In this document: positions 61,301-64,000 of the stretch, one piece after another
Layout of the letters: each line of letters opens with the position of its first letter
Position numbering within the stretch: the stretch's first letter is position 1
Assembly: GCA_000708835.1 (NCBI GenBank)
Contig: DF237319.1
Location: 8,723 to 72,722 of the forward strand
Origin: Klebsormidium nitens
Lineage: Eukaryota; Streptophyta; Klebsormidiophyceae; Klebsormidiales; Klebsormidiaceae
Length of the DNA stretch: 64,000 bases
Direction: 5' to 3'
The notes under the pieces: generated by a model
The model's input: only the letters and a program-made list of their open reading frames with translations
Told to the model about the DNA's origin: nothing
Database searches by the model: none
Translations under genes and position numbers: made by a program

Positions 61301-64000
61301 CAACAAAAAGGTAACATTCTCGAGAACCCTCTGACAGAAGTTCCGAATCTTGTTTTGCAATAAGGCCTACGTTGAAGTGCATCACTTCCGCCGGCTGGTA
61401 GATACTACATCAAACCCCCAAAAAAGTATATCACTCGGCCCCTGGGCAGTGATCTATTCAAAGTAGCGTAGTTTCACTGGAACATGATACGGACAACAAT
61501 TCCTCTGACGGTTCTCTTTTTCTTACCGGAAGCCTTCTTGGAATGTCCAGGTATCGCATCGATGGCGCCGCTCTCCGAGAAGCCATGCAGTCCAGCGACC
61601 AAGCTCAGCCCTCCGATTTCGCTCGCCGGAACGACCCTTCCGCCACCGGACGTCCGGAACACGATACAGTCGGACACGTGGCTGGCGTCCGAAAAGTTGC
61701 GGCGGAGCCTTTGGACGTGGTGGACATGCTGCAAAGCTGGACGGGTGCGCTGCAGGCGTCGCAACAACAGCTGCAGCAGGTGAGGGGCCCTTCTGCATTC
61801 CGTTTGTGCTCGAAGCACCCCAGCCGTTGGGATTCTGCTTGGAGCTTTCCAGCCGTTGATTTGTTTTTCGAGCATCCCAGCCATTGGAGCCTTGATTGAA
61901 GCATCTAGCCGTCGGATTGCATTCAGAGGTTCCCTGCCGTCGGATTTTGAGTGGAGCATCCCAGCCATCGGAGTGTGATCGAAGCATCCCAGCCCCCGAG
62001 GTGCAGTCAGAAAGTGGACTATAATTGAGGCCCTCACGAGGCGTTTTTCCTTGGATCGATTTTCCGTGGTCCCGTCTACTAATGGTTCGTCGAAGATCAG
62101 GTGGGACTTGCGTGAAACTCGTACGCTTTTGTTCAGCAGCTGCATGTGTTTCCAAGCGAGATCTTATATGTGTTGGGAGGCGGCGGTCTTCAGACGAGAA
62201 TCGTTAAAGTCATCCCTTCAAGGATAGGTTTGTTCGTACTTTTTGCCCTAAACGCCAATACCGGCAGCTTGCGTAGACCGCTGACGACGATGCCAGGATC
62301 CGATTCATTTCCATCTTTTCTTTCATCTTCAGGTCAGGTGCATATTTGGAGCGGCCAAGCCTCTTCTGGATCACGCGTTCCAACCGTCGAAATGTCCGAC
62401 CGTAATCCATCATCTCCTTCGACACTCCCTTTTTTCTATTATTTATTAGAAGACGCCAAAGCTCGTCTTCTCCAACCGGTCCGACATTGGAATCTCGTCG
62501 GTCTCTGCAGGGCAATGGCGTCGGTCCGATCATCAGCGACGGCGAGGGCAGTCACGGCCAAGCACTGGAGAATGCCCTGGCCGAGCACAAGAAGCACCTC
62601 GCAAATTTGCAGGCGAGAGCGCGCACTCTGCGCTTTTCTTTTTGAAAGGAGCAAACACCCGCACGCAAAAACTATCCCTAAAGAGAGTGGCGTAGACCTC
62701 ATTAGCGTCAATATCCGTTAAGATTTTGTGCTTCGACGTGACTATCCTAAGGCACTTACTGCTACGACTTTCGTCCGTACCAAATATTTCTCCAGCCATG
62801 TGCACGAGGCTTCGCATGTCCTCATGCCAGGTAACTTTGTGTGCCGGGGGAGCTTTTGGACTAGGGGCTTTGCAAATCCAATTGCAGCTTATGCATAAAT
62901 CCGCGACAATCCATGAAGTTTTCTGCGGTGGAACGACGGTGGGATTGACTTTCGGTGCGTTTTGCAGGCTCTTGTTTCTGCCCTGAAAGAGCAGACACCG
63001 AAGTCGGAGAGCACCGTGGACCTTCTGCGGGAGCAAGTGGCAGAGGCCATGGCCGAGTCGTCGCAGGTAGGGGGGACTCCTTTCCTCTTTGAATCTGCTC
63101 GTTTTCGACTTCGTTATACATTCAGACCCCGGGCGAAAACCAGGGCAGAGAAGCAGACCTGTAGCTTTGGAGCAAGGTCGAAAGGCGGCGTAGGTTTCTT
63201 GCCATGTCGTGATTGAAGAAAGTGCTGTCGACGGGAGCGCGATTGTTGAACCCTTCTGTGAGTGCAACATAATGGGTTCGTCATGCGCTGATTCTTTATT
63301 AGGATGGAAAGGAAGAGAAGTGATTACGGCCCTCTTTTGTGCCCTCATCTCTCTGTTGCCGTGTCGATGAAATGATTCCCCATACATTGCTGCTCAAGTA
63401 GTGTCCTTTCCTTCTGGCCACAAGAACTGAAAATTGTTCGCTCGTTCAATTACCGCCCAAAATCGCCCAGGAGTCGCACGACGAGTCTGGTGCAATCCCG
63501 TCCCAACCTTTTCCCTTCTTGCAGGCGGGCGGTCCCCTAAGCGAACCCCCCTTCACTCCGGGTCGCAGACCGGGCGCACGCCTTCCGGACGAACGCTCCA
63601 AAAGCGCCCGGTTGCAGCTTGTACCGCCCACGCCTGCTATGAAGCTCGGGGGCAGACAGCCGTCGGGAAAAGTTGCTCCGGGCTCGCTGAGTTCCCTCGA
63701 TGAAGCTGGTAATGACCAAGAGGACAAGGAGGCGAACGATTCGGAAGGGGCGAAAGGAAGGAGCCGGGTCGGGACTCGAATGCTCGGGAGCCTTTTCGAA
63801 AGCGAACCGGGCGCTTCAGGGAATCTGCAGAACGTCGACGAGTTGAGGCGTTCGATTCGGCATGCGGCGGCGGCCCGGCAGGAGGAGAGACACGTGGCAG
63901 CAGCTGCGCCGATGACAGCTGGCAGCCGCAACCAGCCGTTCGTGACCCCCGCCGCGGCGCTGCACAGCTTCAAAACCCCGCGCTTTGGAAGCGCGGTGAC
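58361..64000 (+). CDS. AUG6: Augmin complex subunit 6 (AUG6/HAUS6), 3' end missing
   Basis: Eleven exons visible: 58361-58555, 58831-58887, 59038-59132, 59437-59587, 59880-60005, 60452-60599, 60925-60985, 61551-61779, 62511-62612, 62968-63066, 63525 to the window edge (still open); 579 residues so far, all phases consistent. Augmin recruits gamma-tubulin to existing microtubules for branching nucleation in the spindle and phragmoplast. Family signatures: N-terminal [86 protein letters not shown], then helical coiled-coil-like exons (LALREHRYRID-type junction, [26 protein letters not shown]). The last exon is long, disordered-looking and rich in P, S, G and R, as in plant AUG6 tails. The intron after exon 9 seems to start GC instead of GT. 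An intron minisatellite follows exon 8. Confidence 0.94.
61811..62015 (+). repeat. ~30 bp minisatellite in AUG6 intron 8
   Basis: About six to seven degenerate copies of a unit containing agcatcccagccrtyggat, starting about 30 bases after the donor of exon 8. Confidence 0.88.

Noticed and set aside
63446-63973. 175-codon minus frame at the right edge
   Set aside because: Antisense of the last visible AUG6 exon, which continues the phased model without stops.

Overview
This is nuclear DNA from a eukaryotic green organism of the streptophyte line. Genes are broken into many small exons with mostly GT-AG introns of a few hundred bases. There are plastid proteins (a PsbY polyprotein precursor, a two-helix LHC-like SEP/LIL protein), a plant-type VQ-motif protein, a plant-type augmin subunit 6, an organellar prolyl-tRNA synthetase, and also a ciliary transition-zone protein (B9D2). 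VQ plus PsbY plus a cilium gene fits a charophyte-grade alga with swimming cells, for example Klebsormidium. The genus is an inference; no search was run.

Layout. 1-8.25 kb: no gene I can support, some decayed dispersed repeats. 8.4-9.2 kb: intronless VQ-motif gene (-). 9.2-15.7 kb: no gene recognised. 15.7-22.9 kb: BRE/BRCC45 (-, 13 exons). 23.6-31.8 kb: prolyl-tRNA synthetase (+, 12 exons). 33.1-34.3 kb: SEP/LIL-like two-helix protein (+, 2 exons). 35.4-37.0 kb: ZNF593/Bud20-type zinc-finger protein (-, 4 exons), with an apparent U12 AT-AC intron. 37.2-39.7 kb: weak (+) exon candidates. 41.3-44.4 kb: unrecognised coiled-coil protein (-, 4 exons). 45.8-47.9 kb: B9D2 (-, 4 exons). 48.7-54.8 kb: VPS4/SKD1 AAA ATPase (+, 8 exons). 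56.8-57.6 kb: PsbY precursor with three PsbY units (-). 58.4 kb to the window end: augmin subunit 6 (+, 11 exons seen, 3' end missing).

Exon models were built by hand from splice signals, phase continuity and similarity to remembered family sequences. In nearly every gene all junction phases close and the total length matches the family. The genes are unrelated housekeeping, plastid, cilium and cytoskeleton genes, not a pathway cluster. Three well-supported pairs are head-to-head with under 850 bp between start codons (BRE/ProRS, B9D2/VPS4, PsbY/AUG6).

The most unusual signals are: (1) an AT-AC U12-type intron in the ZNF593 gene; (2) repeated decayed copies of exon-intron junctions inside introns of four genes, including an in-frame duplicated acceptor in BRE; (3) a PsbY precursor with three rather than two units.
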